A stretch of DNA of 64,000 bases from Thiocapsa roseilacustris (GTDB taxonomy: Bacteria > Pseudomonadota > Gammaproteobacteria > Chromatiales > Chromatiaceae), in assembly GCF_041903755.1 (NCBI RefSeq), contig NZ_JBBWVE010000017.1, positions 81,471 to 145,470 of the forward strand, written 5' to 3'. Made by a program: the position numbers and the translations under genes. The notes below the pieces were generated by a model that ran no database searches, was not told the DNA's origin, and saw nothing but the letters and a program-made list of their open reading frames with translations. Below, one piece after another: positions 16,895 to 25,312 of the stretch (position 1 is the first letter of the stretch; each line of letters starts with the position of its first letter).

Positions 16895-17671
16895 ATGGCC
16901 AATTTCCAGACTCATCTCAACGGCGGCATCTTCGTGAGTGTGACCGCGGTGCTCGGCTTGCACGGCGCCGGATTGGTCGAGCAGGGCGCGACGCTCGACT
17001 ATTTTGCACTGGGCGTGGTCGGGAGTCTCCTTCCGGACATTGATGCCGATGCCTCCAAGCCCGTGCGAGCCTTCTTCAATGTGCTCGGGGTTGCGGTCGC
17101 CTTCGCCATGACGCTCCCGCTGATCGGCACGTTTCTTCCGCTGGAAGTCGCGCTCATCTGGGTCGGCGTTTTTCTCTGCGTGCGCTATCTGATCATCGAG
17201 ATCTTTACCCGTGCGACGGTCCATCGCGGCATCTGGCATTCCTGGCTCGGGATCGCCGCGGCGGCGCTGGCGACCGTCAACATCGCCTATTGGACGATGG
17301 ACCGGTCCGCTGAGTCGGCCTGGATCGCCGGCCTCATGGTCGGGATCGGCTATCTGACGCACCTCGTCCTGGACGAGCTCTACAGCGTCGATCTCCTGAA
17401 CAGTCGGGTCAAACGGTCGTTCGGGACTGCGCTCAAGCCCTTCAGTCTGGCCGATCCGCGGAGCAGTCTCGCGATGCTGGCCGTCGTCGCCGTGTTGGCA
17501 TGGTTTGCGCCTGCGCTCGATCGGGGTGTGCTGCCGGCGGAAAACGTGTCGCAGTTTGCCGTCGTTGCTGCCGATCGTTTGGTCGCGACCCTCGGGGACC
17601 TGATGGACGGGACCGGTCTGCTATTGCAGGTCCTGATCGACTGGATCCGCACGGGTGCGACCAACCTTTGA
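16895..17671 (+). CDS. YdjM-like membrane-bound metal-dependent hydrolase (DUF457)
   Basis: A 258-residue inner-membrane protein. The N-terminal HLNGGIF, the motif GSLLPDIDAD and later TVHRGIWHSWLG and YLTHLVLDELYSVD (His/Asp clusters) match the DUF457/YdjM family, predicted membrane-embedded metal-dependent hydrolases. Several hydrophobic segments lie between about 12 and 170, and another at about 192-212. In E. coli ydjM is LexA-regulated; no LexA box was recognised here. The reaction is unknown. Confidence 0.82.
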   Translation: MANFQTHLNGGIFVSVTAVLGLHGAGLVEQGATLDYFALGVVGSLLPDIDADASKPVRAFFNVLGVAVAFAMTLPLIGTFLPLEVALIWVGVFLCVRYLIIEIFTRATVHRGIWHSWLGIAAAALATVNIAYWTMDRSAESAWIAGLMVGIGYLTHLVLDELYSVDLLNSRVKRSFGTALKPFSLADPRSSLAMLAVVAVLAWFAPALDRGVLPAENVSQFAVVAADRLVATLGDLMDGTGLLLQVLIDWIRTGATNL

Positions 17672-17870
17672 TCTTTCACCTTTGCCCCCTGACCGCTGGC
17701 CGCCGAGCGGGCCATTCGGCGGACCGCGTCGGCTTGTTGGTGTCGATGCGCGCGGGTTCCTGATGGTCCTTGCGGCCGACGCCTTTTGGAAGGCCGTGCG
17801 GATCCACTACAGCCCGATCGGGTTGGACGGCGAACAGACCGAGTGAGCGCCTCCTGCGCCGTTCAGCGAC

Positions 17871-18572
17871 TCAGGGCTGGACCGCACCGCCGGCGACGTG
17901 GGTGCCGTGCGCCTCCGACGGGCCGATCCGTCCGTCGTGGATCCGGTATTGATGGCTGGTGACGGCGCGTCTGAAACGGGCGTCGTGCGAGATCACCACC
18001 AACGCCTGCGGGAGGGCGTTCAGGATGGTCGTCAGGCGCTCCCGCGTCTCCTCGTCGAGCCCGTTCCCGGGCTCGTCGAGCAAGAGGACATCCGGTTCCA
18101 TCGCCAGAACCGTGGCGAGGCTCACTAGACGTTTCTCGCCGCCGGAGAGCTTGTGCGTCACGCGATCGCGCAGATGAGTCAAGTCCAGGTGCACAAGCGT
18201 GCGATCGACGATCTCCAGGACCTCGTCCTTGGATTTGCCGAGATTGAGCGGCCCGAATGCGATGTCCTCCGCCACCGTCGGACAAAAGAGTTGATCGTCC
18301 GGATCCTGGAAGACCAGGCCGGCACGCCGTCGAACCTCGTGGAAATCCCGCTCGTGTCTCCGCGGTGCGCCGAATGCGACAAGCGTCCCAGCCTGCGGAC
18401 GCAACAGTCCGACCATGATGTGCAGGAGCGTGCTCTTCCCGGCCCCGTTGGGCCCAATCAGGGTGATGCGCTCGCCCTCGTCGAGCGTCAGGCTCAGACC
18501 GTTCAGCACCGGCGGGCGGCCGGGATAGGCGAAGCGGATCCCGGTCAGCTCAAACAGCCGCGGCATCCGCAA
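17871..18572 (-). CDS. cbiO: Energy-coupling-factor ABC transporter ATPase CbiO
   Basis: A 233-residue ATPase. Walker A is GPNGAGKST, the Q-loop is LVFQDPDDQLF (the DPDDQLF form is typical of ECF ATPases), the signature is HKLSGGEKRLVSLA, Walker B is VLLLDEPGNGLDEE, and the switch is VVISHD. Paired with CbiQ (start overlapping its 3' end by about 23 bases) it powers a group I ECF importer, probably cobalt given the neighbouring cobD. The substrate component CbiM/CbiN is not in the window. Confidence 0.93.
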   Translation of the reverse strand: MRMPRLFELTGIRFAYPGRPPVLNGLSLTLDEGERITLIGPNGAGKSTLLHIMVGLLRPQAGTLVAFGAPRRHERDFHEVRRRAGLVFQDPDDQLFCPTVAEDIAFGPLNLGKSKDEVLEIVDRTLVHLDLTHLRDRVTHKLSGGEKRLVSLATVLAMEPDVLLLDEPGNGLDEETRERLTTILNALPQALVVISHDARFRRAVTSHQYRIHDGRIGPSEAHGTHVAGGAVQP

Positions 18573-19326
18573 TATCCATGATCAGCAATCCGGAACAGGC
18601 GAGGGCGGCAAGACCGGCGAAGAAGGCGTCGGCTCGGCCGTAGGCGAAGTCGTCGAGCAGATGAAAGCGACCCTGGAAGCCACGGCAACGCATCGCCGCG
18701 AGGATACGCTCCGAACGTTCGAGGCTGCGCACCAAGAGCATCCCGACGAGATATCCGATGCTTCGATAGGTGTGGAGGGTGTTTGCCGGCCGAAAACCGC
18801 GCGCGCGCATGGCGATGCGCAGGCGGGCATATTCCTCGCCGATGACGCCGATGTAACGCACTGTAAAGAAGAGCAGCTGGACCAGGTTCGTCGGCACCCG
18901 CAGGCGCGCCAAGGCGTGTCCGAGCGTGACCGCATCAAGGCTGCCGACCAAGGCCAAGAGCACGAGGACGACGGCGTTGGCTTTGAGCAGGATCTCGACG
19001 GCCTTGATCAATCCCTCGGCGCTTGCGGTGAATCCGCCCCATTCGAAGAGCGGCGCGCCCGGCACGGTGAAGGGCAGCAGCAAGAGGACCAACAGCATAA
19101 AGCCGTCCATCGCAGCCATCCGTCGCAGGGTCGGGCCGGCCGGCAGACTCGCCGCGAGCATCACCGAGAGGGCCAAGCCCAACGCCGTCAAGAGTGTCGC
19201 GAGACCCGACAGGGAGACCACGACCAAGGCGAACAGGGTCGCGACGATGATGCGCAGACGCGGGTCGAGTGTTCGAAGCGAGCCGCGCTCGGCCCGATCC
19301 GATAAGGCGTCGACGATGTGCATCAT
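18550..19326 (-). CDS. cbiQ: ECF transporter transmembrane component CbiQ
   Basis: A 258-residue T component. It has hydrophobic segments at the N-terminal third and the coupling motifs ARLRIAMRARGFRP and ERILAAMRCRGFQGRF (two Ala-Arg-Gly type motifs that bind the ATPases). The ATG pair at 19323/19326 follows GAGG; family sequence starts there. It probably works with CbiO as a cobalt importer. Cobalt is inferred from the subfamily and the adjacent cobalamin gene. Confidence 0.9.
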   Translation of the reverse strand: MMHIVDALSDRAERGSLRTLDPRLRIIVATLFALVVVSLSGLATLLTALGLALSVMLAASLPAGPTLRRMAAMDGFMLLVLLLLPFTVPGAPLFEWGGFTASAEGLIKAVEILLKANAVVLVLLALVGSLDAVTLGHALARLRVPTNLVQLLFFTVRYIGVIGEEYARLRIAMRARGFRPANTLHTYRSIGYLVGMLLVRSLERSERILAAMRCRGFQGRFHLLDDFAYGRADAFFAGLAALACSGLLIMDIADAAAV

Positions 19327-19486
19327 GACCTCGGCGGGGCCGCCCGTCTCGCTGGTTGTGGTTCGGCCGAACCCGTCGCCGCGACGCTGCGGAGGGCTGA
19401 AACCGGATCCAGGTTCGCCGTCGCGTCGAGTGCAGCGTACCCGCAACCTGGCCGATAAGTCTAAATGAAAGGCCCCTGCATCATCA

Positions 19487-20665
19487 ATGTCGGCGGCTTG
19501 TGCGCTTGCACAGAACCGACCCCGCTGGCAGATTGACGCGATGATTGCACGTTGCCTGCCTACTGACGGATCGCTCGCTCCGACGTCGCCGCCTCTGCAG
19601 CACGGTGGGCGTCTGCGCGAGGCTGCGGCGCGCTACCGCATCCCAGTGCAGGATTGGTTGGATCTCTCGACCGGCATCAATCCCGACGGCTGGCCCGTGC
19701 CCGAGGTGCCCGGCACCGCATGGGCACGGCTGCCGGAAGAAGACGATGGCTTGGAGGAAGCGGCTGCGTGGTGTTACGGCGCCCCAGGGCTCCTCCCGGT
19801 CGCCGGTTCACAGGCCGCGATCCAAGCCTTGCCCCAACTGCGGTCGCCCGGACGCGTTGGCGTGCCGACGGTGGGCTATCAGGAGCATGCGCAGGCGTGG
19901 CAGCGCGCCTGCCACACCCTGGTCCGGCTCGAGGACGGAGACCCCGGTGACGAGCCAGGTACGGGTCCGGACAGCCTCGACGTCCTGCTCGTCATCAACC
20001 CGAACAACCCAACGGGTCGACGCTGGTCGGTGAGTCGGTTGCTCGACTGGCATGCGCGGCTCGCCGCACGGGGCGGCTGGCTTCTCGTCGACGAGGCATT
20101 CATGGACTCGACCCCGCAGGAGAGCCTCGCCTCCTACACCGCTCGGCCGGGTTTGATCGTGCTGCGTTCGTTGGGCAAGTTCTACGGGCTCGCCGGGGTG
20201 CGTGTCGGGTTCGTGCTCGGCACGGCTGATTTGTGCGAGGCGCTGCGTTCGCGGCTAGGACCCTGGACACTGAGTGGCCCGGCCCGCCATGTTGCGCGGC
20301 TCGCCTTGACCGATTCGCCCTGGCAGGAGGCGACCCGCGCATCACTGCGCCGGGCCTCCGCCCGGCTCGCGGCGCTCTTGTCCGATTACGGTCTTGCGCC
20401 GACGGGCGGAACCGATCTGTTTCAATGGGTCTGCACGGCGGAGGCTCCGGCCATCCAGGATCGACTGGCACGGCAGGGGATCTGGGTGCGGCGATTCGAG
20501 GCACCGCCGAGTCTTCGCTTCGGTCTGCCGGGTGCCGAGGCGGGCTGGGCGCGGCTTGAGTCGGGGCTGCGGTGTCTGGCTGCATGCGCGCCCGGGGATG
20601 TGTTTCGGCAAGTCGCCGACGCGGTGTCAAGGTCGCACCCTGTAAGCCTCGGAACATGGCCCTGA
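19487..20665 (+). CDS. cobD: L-threonine-O-3-phosphate decarboxylase CobD (C-terminal tail runs into cobQ remnant)
   Basis: A 392-residue PLP-dependent aminotransferase-fold enzyme making the aminopropanol phosphate linker of cobalamin. Visible are HGGRLREAAARYRIPVQDWL, the family start, DLSTGINPDGWP, VINPNNPTGR, DEAFMD and the PLP Lys231 in RSLGKFYGLAGVRVGF. The family sequence ends near LESGLRCLAA; the last ~25 residues (GDVFRQVADAVSRSHP) are read through the edge of the following cobQ remnant, so the natural C-terminus was probably altered by the deletion that made it. An alternative ATG is at 19541. It is divergent from cbiQ. Confidence 0.9.
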   Translation: MSAACALAQNRPRWQIDAMIARCLPTDGSLAPTSPPLQHGGRLREAAARYRIPVQDWLDLSTGINPDGWPVPEVPGTAWARLPEEDDGLEEAAAWCYGAPGLLPVAGSQAAIQALPQLRSPGRVGVPTVGYQEHAQAWQRACHTLVRLEDGDPGDEPGTGPDSLDVLLVINPNNPTGRRWSVSRLLDWHARLAARGGWLLVDEAFMDSTPQESLASYTARPGLIVLRSLGKFYGLAGVRVGFVLGTADLCEALRSRLGPWTLSGPARHVARLALTDSPWQEATRASLRRASARLAALLSDYGLAPTGGTDLFQWVCTAEAPAIQDRLARQGIWVRRFEAPPSLRFGLPGAEAGWARLESGLRCLAACAPGDVFRQVADAVSRSHPVSLGTWP

Positions 20666-20832
20666 ACAGCGCCGTGACCCCCGACGGCGGCGAGATCGGC
20701 CGCACGCTGGCATTGCTCGCGCCGAGCGAGCGGGCGAGGGTGGTCGGATTCGTCATCAATCGCTTCCGAGGCGATCTTGCGCGCCTGCAGCCGGGTCTGG
20801 ACTGGCTCGAGCGTCCGGACGGTACCGTTTGA
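20611..20832 (+). pseudogene. cobQ: cobQ (cobyric acid synthase) remnant with internal deletion
   Basis: The frame RRGVKVAPCKPRNMALNSA, then VTPDGGEIGR, matches residues ~40-65 of CobQ (normally VAPFKPQNMALNSAVT.DGGEIGR). It jumps directly to TLALLAPSERARVVGFVINR and FRGDLARLQPGLDWLE, which lie some 110-150 residues further on in the intact enzyme. It then ends, against a normal length of about 480-500 residues. The P-loop start and the whole glutaminase domain are missing. This is a gene remnant, not a working CobQ. Confidence 0.8.
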
Positions 20833-21719
20833 GACCGGGCTGGTTGAGCGTCCCGGCGGCGCATCGCGATCGCCCCGGGGGGTCGCACGCATCCGATGGC
20901 GGTCTCGGTCATGGCGAGCGGTCAGGCTCGGTCGGCAACAGTGGGCCGAATGATCTCGGCGCAACCCGAGCGGAGGCCCCGGTGCTCATCGATACCGCGC
21001 CGTCGTGCGCGAGCGGTACGCGGGTCTTGTTTGTCGAGCTCGATTCCGATGCCGACGCGTTTTCATACTCGGGCGAGGATCAGGTGCGGGTCGCGGTCTG
21101 CAATCGGTCCACCGTCGGGCATCACCTGAGGTGTCCCGAAGACGACACGGACCTCGAAATCGAGATCCTTCGGCTGCGGGCCGGCTCCGAGATGTGTTCG
21201 AGCGGTCGCGCCACGGTTCATCCATGGATCTGCGGCGAGAATCCGCAGTGTTGGGTGACCTGTCAACTCGACAAACACCGCTTGGACGTTGCCTTGAGCG
21301 CCGGCCGCCACGCGGCCGAGCGCGCCAAGCTCGCAGGGGTCACGCGCCTGATCGGCGTGGCCCCGTCGGTGCGCCCTGCGATCGAGTGGTGGCTCCGCAC
21401 GACCGACGCATCTGCACACTGTGCGACGCATGAGCTGACCTGTCGCGCTCGATGTCTCCCGGAGTGCCCCGTTTGCTTCGACCCCTATGACGCTCTGCGC
21501 TGTCGCGGACGTCCCGAGATCGCCGCCTTGGTCGGTGTTGCGATTGCGGCGGCGCAGATGGGAATCCCGTTTTGCCTACCGGATCCTGCGGGCGGTGTCG
21601 CGGCGGAGGCGGCGTTTGGATTGAACCCCGGCGTGCGTGCCTGGCTCGACCCGCTACCCGCGGACAGTCCCGGTTCTGTCCATTCCCCGGCGTCTGCGCG
21701 CAGCCTGTGCGCCGTTTGA
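20829..21719 (+). pseudogene. CobT-like gene, degenerate (lacks the GEMGIGNT motif)
   Basis: A 296-codon frame overlapping the cobQ remnant. Only its second half resembles CobT, the phosphoribosyltransferase that activates the lower base of cobalamin: AGRHAAERAKLAGVTRLIGV aligns to the strand before the substrate loop, and DPYDALRCRGRPEIAALVG with IPFCLPDPAGGVAAEAAFG and LNPGVRAWL matches the CobT C-terminal part. The expected GEMGIGNTTSAAA loop is absent, replaced by APSVRPAIEWWLRTTD, and the catalytic C-terminus is missing. The first half is Cys-rich and unrecognised. It may be a decayed or repurposed CobT; expression is unknown. Confidence 0.55.
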
Positions 21720-21748
21720 GACCGGTCACCCGCGAGATGTCACCCGCG

Positions 21749-22489
21749 TCAGAGTATCGATGAAGGCGGCGACAGCCGTTTCGCACGCGACTTCGCCGCG
21801 ACGATATCTCCGATCAGGAACGGCAGGTAATAGACGAAGCTCGAGACCACTGCCAGTCCGGCTAGGCTCAGGATGTACCAAGGCCAAGGGCCGAGATAAT
21901 CCATCAGGGATGCCTGCTCGGGTTTGCTGCACAGGAAGAGATAGTTGGTACCCAACAAGAGGTTGATCGGGGCCACAACGGCAACCACGAGCAGCAAGAC
22001 CCCGATGGATTTGAAGATGGACGCGAGTCTCGGCCTGAAACGATAGACGAAGGTTGCGTAAAGGACGCCGACAATGACGAGCCCATGCCCGAGAAAAAAG
22101 GCAATGAAGGCCGGGTCCGGAAATCCCCTGTCCAGATCCGGTGTGAAGAGCGCCTGAAGGGTCCCGCCCCACGCCCAGAAATAGACGATCTCGTAGGCCG
22201 AATACGACCGCGCCGCGAGGGTCCACGCCGTAAGCAGGACCGAAAGTCCGCAAAGATGCAGTGGCAGCAGGCTGCTCAAGTGCCGATCATAGTGGTTTGT
22301 CAACAGCCAGATATGAAAGCCTTCCTGAGCGATCAAAAGGGCTGCGATGAAGAGCCCAACTCGGTATTGGGCCGCGAGGCTCGATGTTCGGCGCGCCAGC
22401 AGGGGTAGCCCGATCCCGACCGCGGCGATGACGAGTACGCTGCTCATGTGTGCCAAACCAAAAAGGATGAGTGGGTCCGCCGTGCTCAT
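21749..22489 (-). CDS. YwaF/TIGR02206-type integral membrane protein
   Basis: A 246-residue membrane protein with about seven hydrophobic segments spread over most of its length. The features HLCGLSVLLTAWTL, YFWAWGGTLQALFTPD, FFLGHGLVIVGVLY and APINLLLGTNYLFLCSKP are the hallmarks of the YwaF family, whose function is unknown. It is divergent from the sulfur/HiPIP gene set and not obviously part of it. Confidence 0.85.
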   Translation of the reverse strand: MSTADPLILFGLAHMSSVLVIAAVGIGLPLLARRTSSLAAQYRVGLFIAALLIAQEGFHIWLLTNHYDRHLSSLLPLHLCGLSVLLTAWTLAARSYSAYEIVYFWAWGGTLQALFTPDLDRGFPDPAFIAFFLGHGLVIVGVLYATFVYRFRPRLASIFKSIGVLLLVVAVVAPINLLLGTNYLFLCSKPEQASLMDYLGPWPWYILSLAGLAVVSSFVYYLPFLIGDIVAAKSRAKRLSPPSSIL

Positions 22490-23095
22490 CGCCCTTCTCC
22501 TGGTGCGTGGTTGTGGGGCGTTTGCGCCCTGGTCGATGCTTTGATCGAGATGCCTCGGTCTTTGTTCATCATGCCAATCGCTCTACATGATAACGCAGTC
22601 ATCGAGTCTGTCTGACGCTTTTGATCGCCCGAGGCTTCAGGCGAATGTCTTGGGTGATTAAACCCACTGACGATTCGTTTCCATCATTCGGGCGACTCTC
22701 CGAGCGCGTGCTACTCCAATAACCACATTTCAATCAATGAAATCGCGTTGTTTGGATTGAATGTGATTTGAAGCTAAATAGATCCACGGTATTCGATTTT
22801 ACTAATATGATGGAATAAGCGAAAGGCAGGATAACGATAGAAATCTTTTGGTCGGACTCTTGACAGCATTCCTGTCGACACTACATCCTAGTTACGTCAA
22901 TAATGACGATAGGTGATAACGGCTAAAACGATAGACATTGCCGCTCGGATGATCGCGGGCCGGATTCCCGCGAAATCGCTTCGCTAGGTCAGAAGCCGTT
23001 CATTGCCCTGACGACGCGTTCAATCGATCATGGAAACGTTACACAATTACTATCGGCGCTGTTCAGAAGACGCCAACAACGAGGTGGAGACAACA
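22490..23095. promoter_or_regulatory. AT-richer 600-bp region upstream of the sulfur/HiPIP cluster
   Basis: No gene is seen. The stretch 22560-23000 is clearly less GC-rich than the neighbours (for example around 22740-22860, with aaatagatcc and ttttactaatatgatgg). It contains short dyads and several TA-rich hexamers, but no promoter or operator can be named with confidence. Its length and composition, and its position before six consecutive same-strand genes, make it the likely control region of the cluster. Confidence 0.4.
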
Positions 23096-24115
23096 ATGTC
23101 TGACATTGTAGATCACAGCAGAAGGCAGTTTTTATCGTTCGCGGGCAAGGCCGGTTTGACCACCTTGGTCGCCCAGGCGGTCGGGATCAATCTCGGCGTT
23201 GTCGATATCGTTCGTGCGCAGACAGGTCAGCGGGGTGTGGATCCGTTCCGATTTGCGATCATCAGCGACTCACATCTATACAGTATGCCCGACCATAAGT
23301 TCGACCAACAGCTCGCGGATGCGGTTGCACAGGTCAATGCGATGACGCCGCTTCCGGACTTCGTTCTGTACGGCGGCGACGTAGCGCAAAACGGAACGGA
23401 AGATCAGCTGGTGAAAGGAAGCAAGATCCTAGCGGATCTGAAGATGCCGTTGAAGATCATACCCGGCGAGCACGACTGGTATCTCGACATGGGCGACGCT
23501 TGGCGGGGTCTTTTCGGTGACGAGACCTGGTCGTTCAACCACAAGGGCGTGCACTTCATCGGTCTCAATTCCATCTTGGTCCGTGATTTCTGGACCGAGG
23601 CGGGAATGACCCCGCTGCAGCGCATGACCGTCATGGAAATGCTCGAAAGCCCGATCCCCGGTCCATGGGGCGTGCACGAGAAGCAGCTCGAATGGCTCGC
23701 CAACGATGTCAAGGATTTGGCGCCCGATATGCCGATCGTCGTCTTCACCCACTCGCCGCTTTGGGACTATTACCCGCGGTGGAACTTCCAGACCTCGGAT
23801 GCTCCGGAGATCCGGGAAATTCTGTCGAAATTCGACAACGTCATGTCCTACCACGGCCATGTCCATCAGACCCTGTTCAATCGGATCGGCAACATGAGCT
23901 CGGTTGCTGCATTGAGCACCTCTTGGCCGTGGCCCTACCCGCCGGTCGAGCTCGCCTTCCCCGAGTCTCAGATGAACCGGGCCGATCCATCGATCGCGAC
24001 CGACGGTATGGGGACACAAGTCATCGATCTCAGCGGATCTTTTGAAGCCCTGGTTCAATACAAGCCGTTTGAGGACTCGCTGACACCATTCATGAGAGAT
24101 GGGTTCAAGGTCTAA
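23096..24115 (+). CDS. Tat-exported calcineurin-like metallophosphoesterase
   Basis: A 339-residue periplasmic protein. A Tat signal SRRQFLSFAGKAG lies near residue 10. The calcineurin-type metal site is complete except for one variation: Asp58 and His60 in ISDSHLY, Asp95 in GGDVA, GEHDW at 124-128 (usual form GNHD/E, so Asn is replaced by Glu125), THSPLWD, and His253/255/257 in YHGHVHQ. The ATG at 23096 has GGTGGAG seven bases upstream. The family superficially resembles SoxB in using a two-metal site, but this is not SoxB. With the cytochrome and SoxYZ downstream it may act on a sulfur compound; that is inference. Confidence 0.85.
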   Translation: MSDIVDHSRRQFLSFAGKAGLTTLVAQAVGINLGVVDIVRAQTGQRGVDPFRFAIISDSHLYSMPDHKFDQQLADAVAQVNAMTPLPDFVLYGGDVAQNGTEDQLVKGSKILADLKMPLKIIPGEHDWYLDMGDAWRGLFGDETWSFNHKGVHFIGLNSILVRDFWTEAGMTPLQRMTVMEMLESPIPGPWGVHEKQLEWLANDVKDLAPDMPIVVFTHSPLWDYYPRWNFQTSDAPEIREILSKFDNVMSYHGHVHQTLFNRIGNMSSVAALSTSWPWPYPPVELAFPESQMNRADPSIATDGMGTQVIDLSGSFEALVQYKPFEDSLTPFMRDGFKV

Positions 24116-24128
24116 GGGGGGAGTGACG

Positions 24129-24641
24129 ATGACGAATCAGATGTTGAAGATCGAACGGGTCTTGGTCGTGTCGGCAGTTGCCGCGGTTCTTGCGGCTGGA
24201 AGCAGCTGGGCGCGTGCGCCATTCACCGAGGAAGAGCTCGCGGAGCAGAAGGCCGCTTTGGTCGAGTCGGTCGCGCTCGGGTATGACCTGTGGCACGGGA
24301 GCCGTGCGGATATGACAACGAACGGTCTGGCGTGCGGCAATTGTCACCCCGATACGGCTGCGGCCAATCCTCAGACCTTTCCGAAATACATGACGATGTA
24401 CGGTAAGGTCATTCCTTTTCGCGAGATGGTGAATTGGTGTATCGAGAACCCGCAGGCGGGTACTCGTCTCGATGTCGACGGTGACGATATGACTGCGATG
24501 GAGGCCTACGCCTTCTATCTGCATCGCGGGAAGGAGATTACCCCGGGACTGGCCAGCGAGCAGACGACACCGATTGTCGTTGAGTACGGCACCGGTTTCG
24601 CACGAACACCGACCGGCTTCGGCGTCGATACCAAGCCCTGA
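24129..24641 (+). CDS. Monoheme c-type cytochrome, SoxA-related
   Basis: A 170-residue exported cytochrome with signal peptide (cleavage near SSWARA) and one heme motif CGNCH (Cys69, Cys72, His73). After it, FPKYMTMYGKVIPFREMVNWC and AMEAYAFYLHRGKE follow the SoxA-type layout of heme site, FP.Y, a cysteine-containing helix and a final short helix. It is shorter than SoxA and keeps only one heme. It starts 13 bases after the metallophosphoesterase stop with AGGGGGGAG before the ATG, so the two form one transcription unit. Confidence 0.75.
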   Translation: MTNQMLKIERVLVVSAVAAVLAAGSSWARAPFTEEELAEQKAALVESVALGYDLWHGSRADMTTNGLACGNCHPDTAAANPQTFPKYMTMYGKVIPFREMVNWCIENPQAGTRLDVDGDDMTAMEAYAFYLHRGKEITPGLASEQTTPIVVEYGTGFARTPTGFGVDTKP

Positions 24642-24781
24642 GGTCATTTAGAAGTGTCGCTCCTCTGCGGCCCCCGACGAGGGGTGACCGCAGATGGATT
24701 TCGGTTGGTGTCGACACTCTCGCTTCGAGCGCCGGCACAGCGTCGGCGTCTCGCTTCCGCTTGAGTTTTTTGGTCGTGCTT

Positions 24782-25312
24782 ATGAGAGCGACATTCCTTT
24801 TAATCATGCTGCAAGGCGGGCTTCTCGCCCCGTCCTTCGCTGAACAAACCTGCGATACCAGCCAGTACCCGCTGTCGTCGCCGACGGAGCGATTCAGCGA
24901 CACCGGTGACGGGACCGTCACGGATGACTTGGCCCAGCTGATGTGGATGCGGTGTTCCGCAGGGCAAACCTGGTCTGACGGGACCTGTATCGGAGAAGCG
25001 GTCGCCTACGACTGGCAGGGTGCACAGGAGCTGGCAGCCGCGACGAACGTGAGTGGAGCACAGTTCTTCAACGACTGGCGCGTCCCGAGCCTGCGCGACC
25101 TGGCGATGATTGCAGAAAGGCAATGCGAGAACCCTCGGATCAACTTAGCGGTTTTTCCGAATACCCCGCCGCGCGTCTTCTGGACCGATTCGTTGCGACC
25201 CGGGGAAGGCTTCGAGGATCACGCCTACGCCCTAAGCTTTGGACCGGGGGGCGTGCAGCACGAGGCGAAAACCGCGCGGCATGCGGTACGCCTCGTTCGC
25301 ACCGCGCCATGA
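24782..25312 (+). CDS. Secreted DUF1566 (Lcl-type) protein
   Basis: A 176-residue exported protein with signal peptide ending near PSFAEQ. The DUF1566 pattern is seen in GTVTDDLAQLMWMRCSAG, YDWQGAQELAAA, DWRVPSLRDLAMIAE and VFWTDSL. DUF1566 is a small surface-type domain of unknown role. The start codon is uncertain; ATG at 24782 is preferred over an upstream TTG at 24761. Its stop overlaps the soxY start (ATGA), suggesting both are made together. Confidence 0.75.
   Translation: MRATFLLIMLQGGLLAPSFAEQTCDTSQYPLSSPTERFSDTGDGTVTDDLAQLMWMRCSAGQTWSDGTCIGEAVAYDWQGAQELAAATNVSGAQFFNDWRVPSLRDLAMIAERQCENPRINLAVFPNTPPRVFWTDSLRPGEGFEDHAYALSFGPGGVQHEAKTARHAVRLVRTAP

Noticed and set aside
17655..17846. 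Small open frame of 63 codons after the YdjM-like gene
   Set aside because: No ribosome-binding site or family feature, Pro/Arg-rich; considered a chance frame.
19330..19486. Cobalamin riboswitch between cbiQ and cobD (cccgcaacctgg seen)
   Set aside because: Only part of one conserved box is present; the B12 box and other conserved blocks were not found on either strand.
23096..24115. Calling the metallophosphoesterase SoxB
   Set aside because: SoxB is longer (about 560 residues) with a 5'-nucleotidase C-terminal domain that is absent here.
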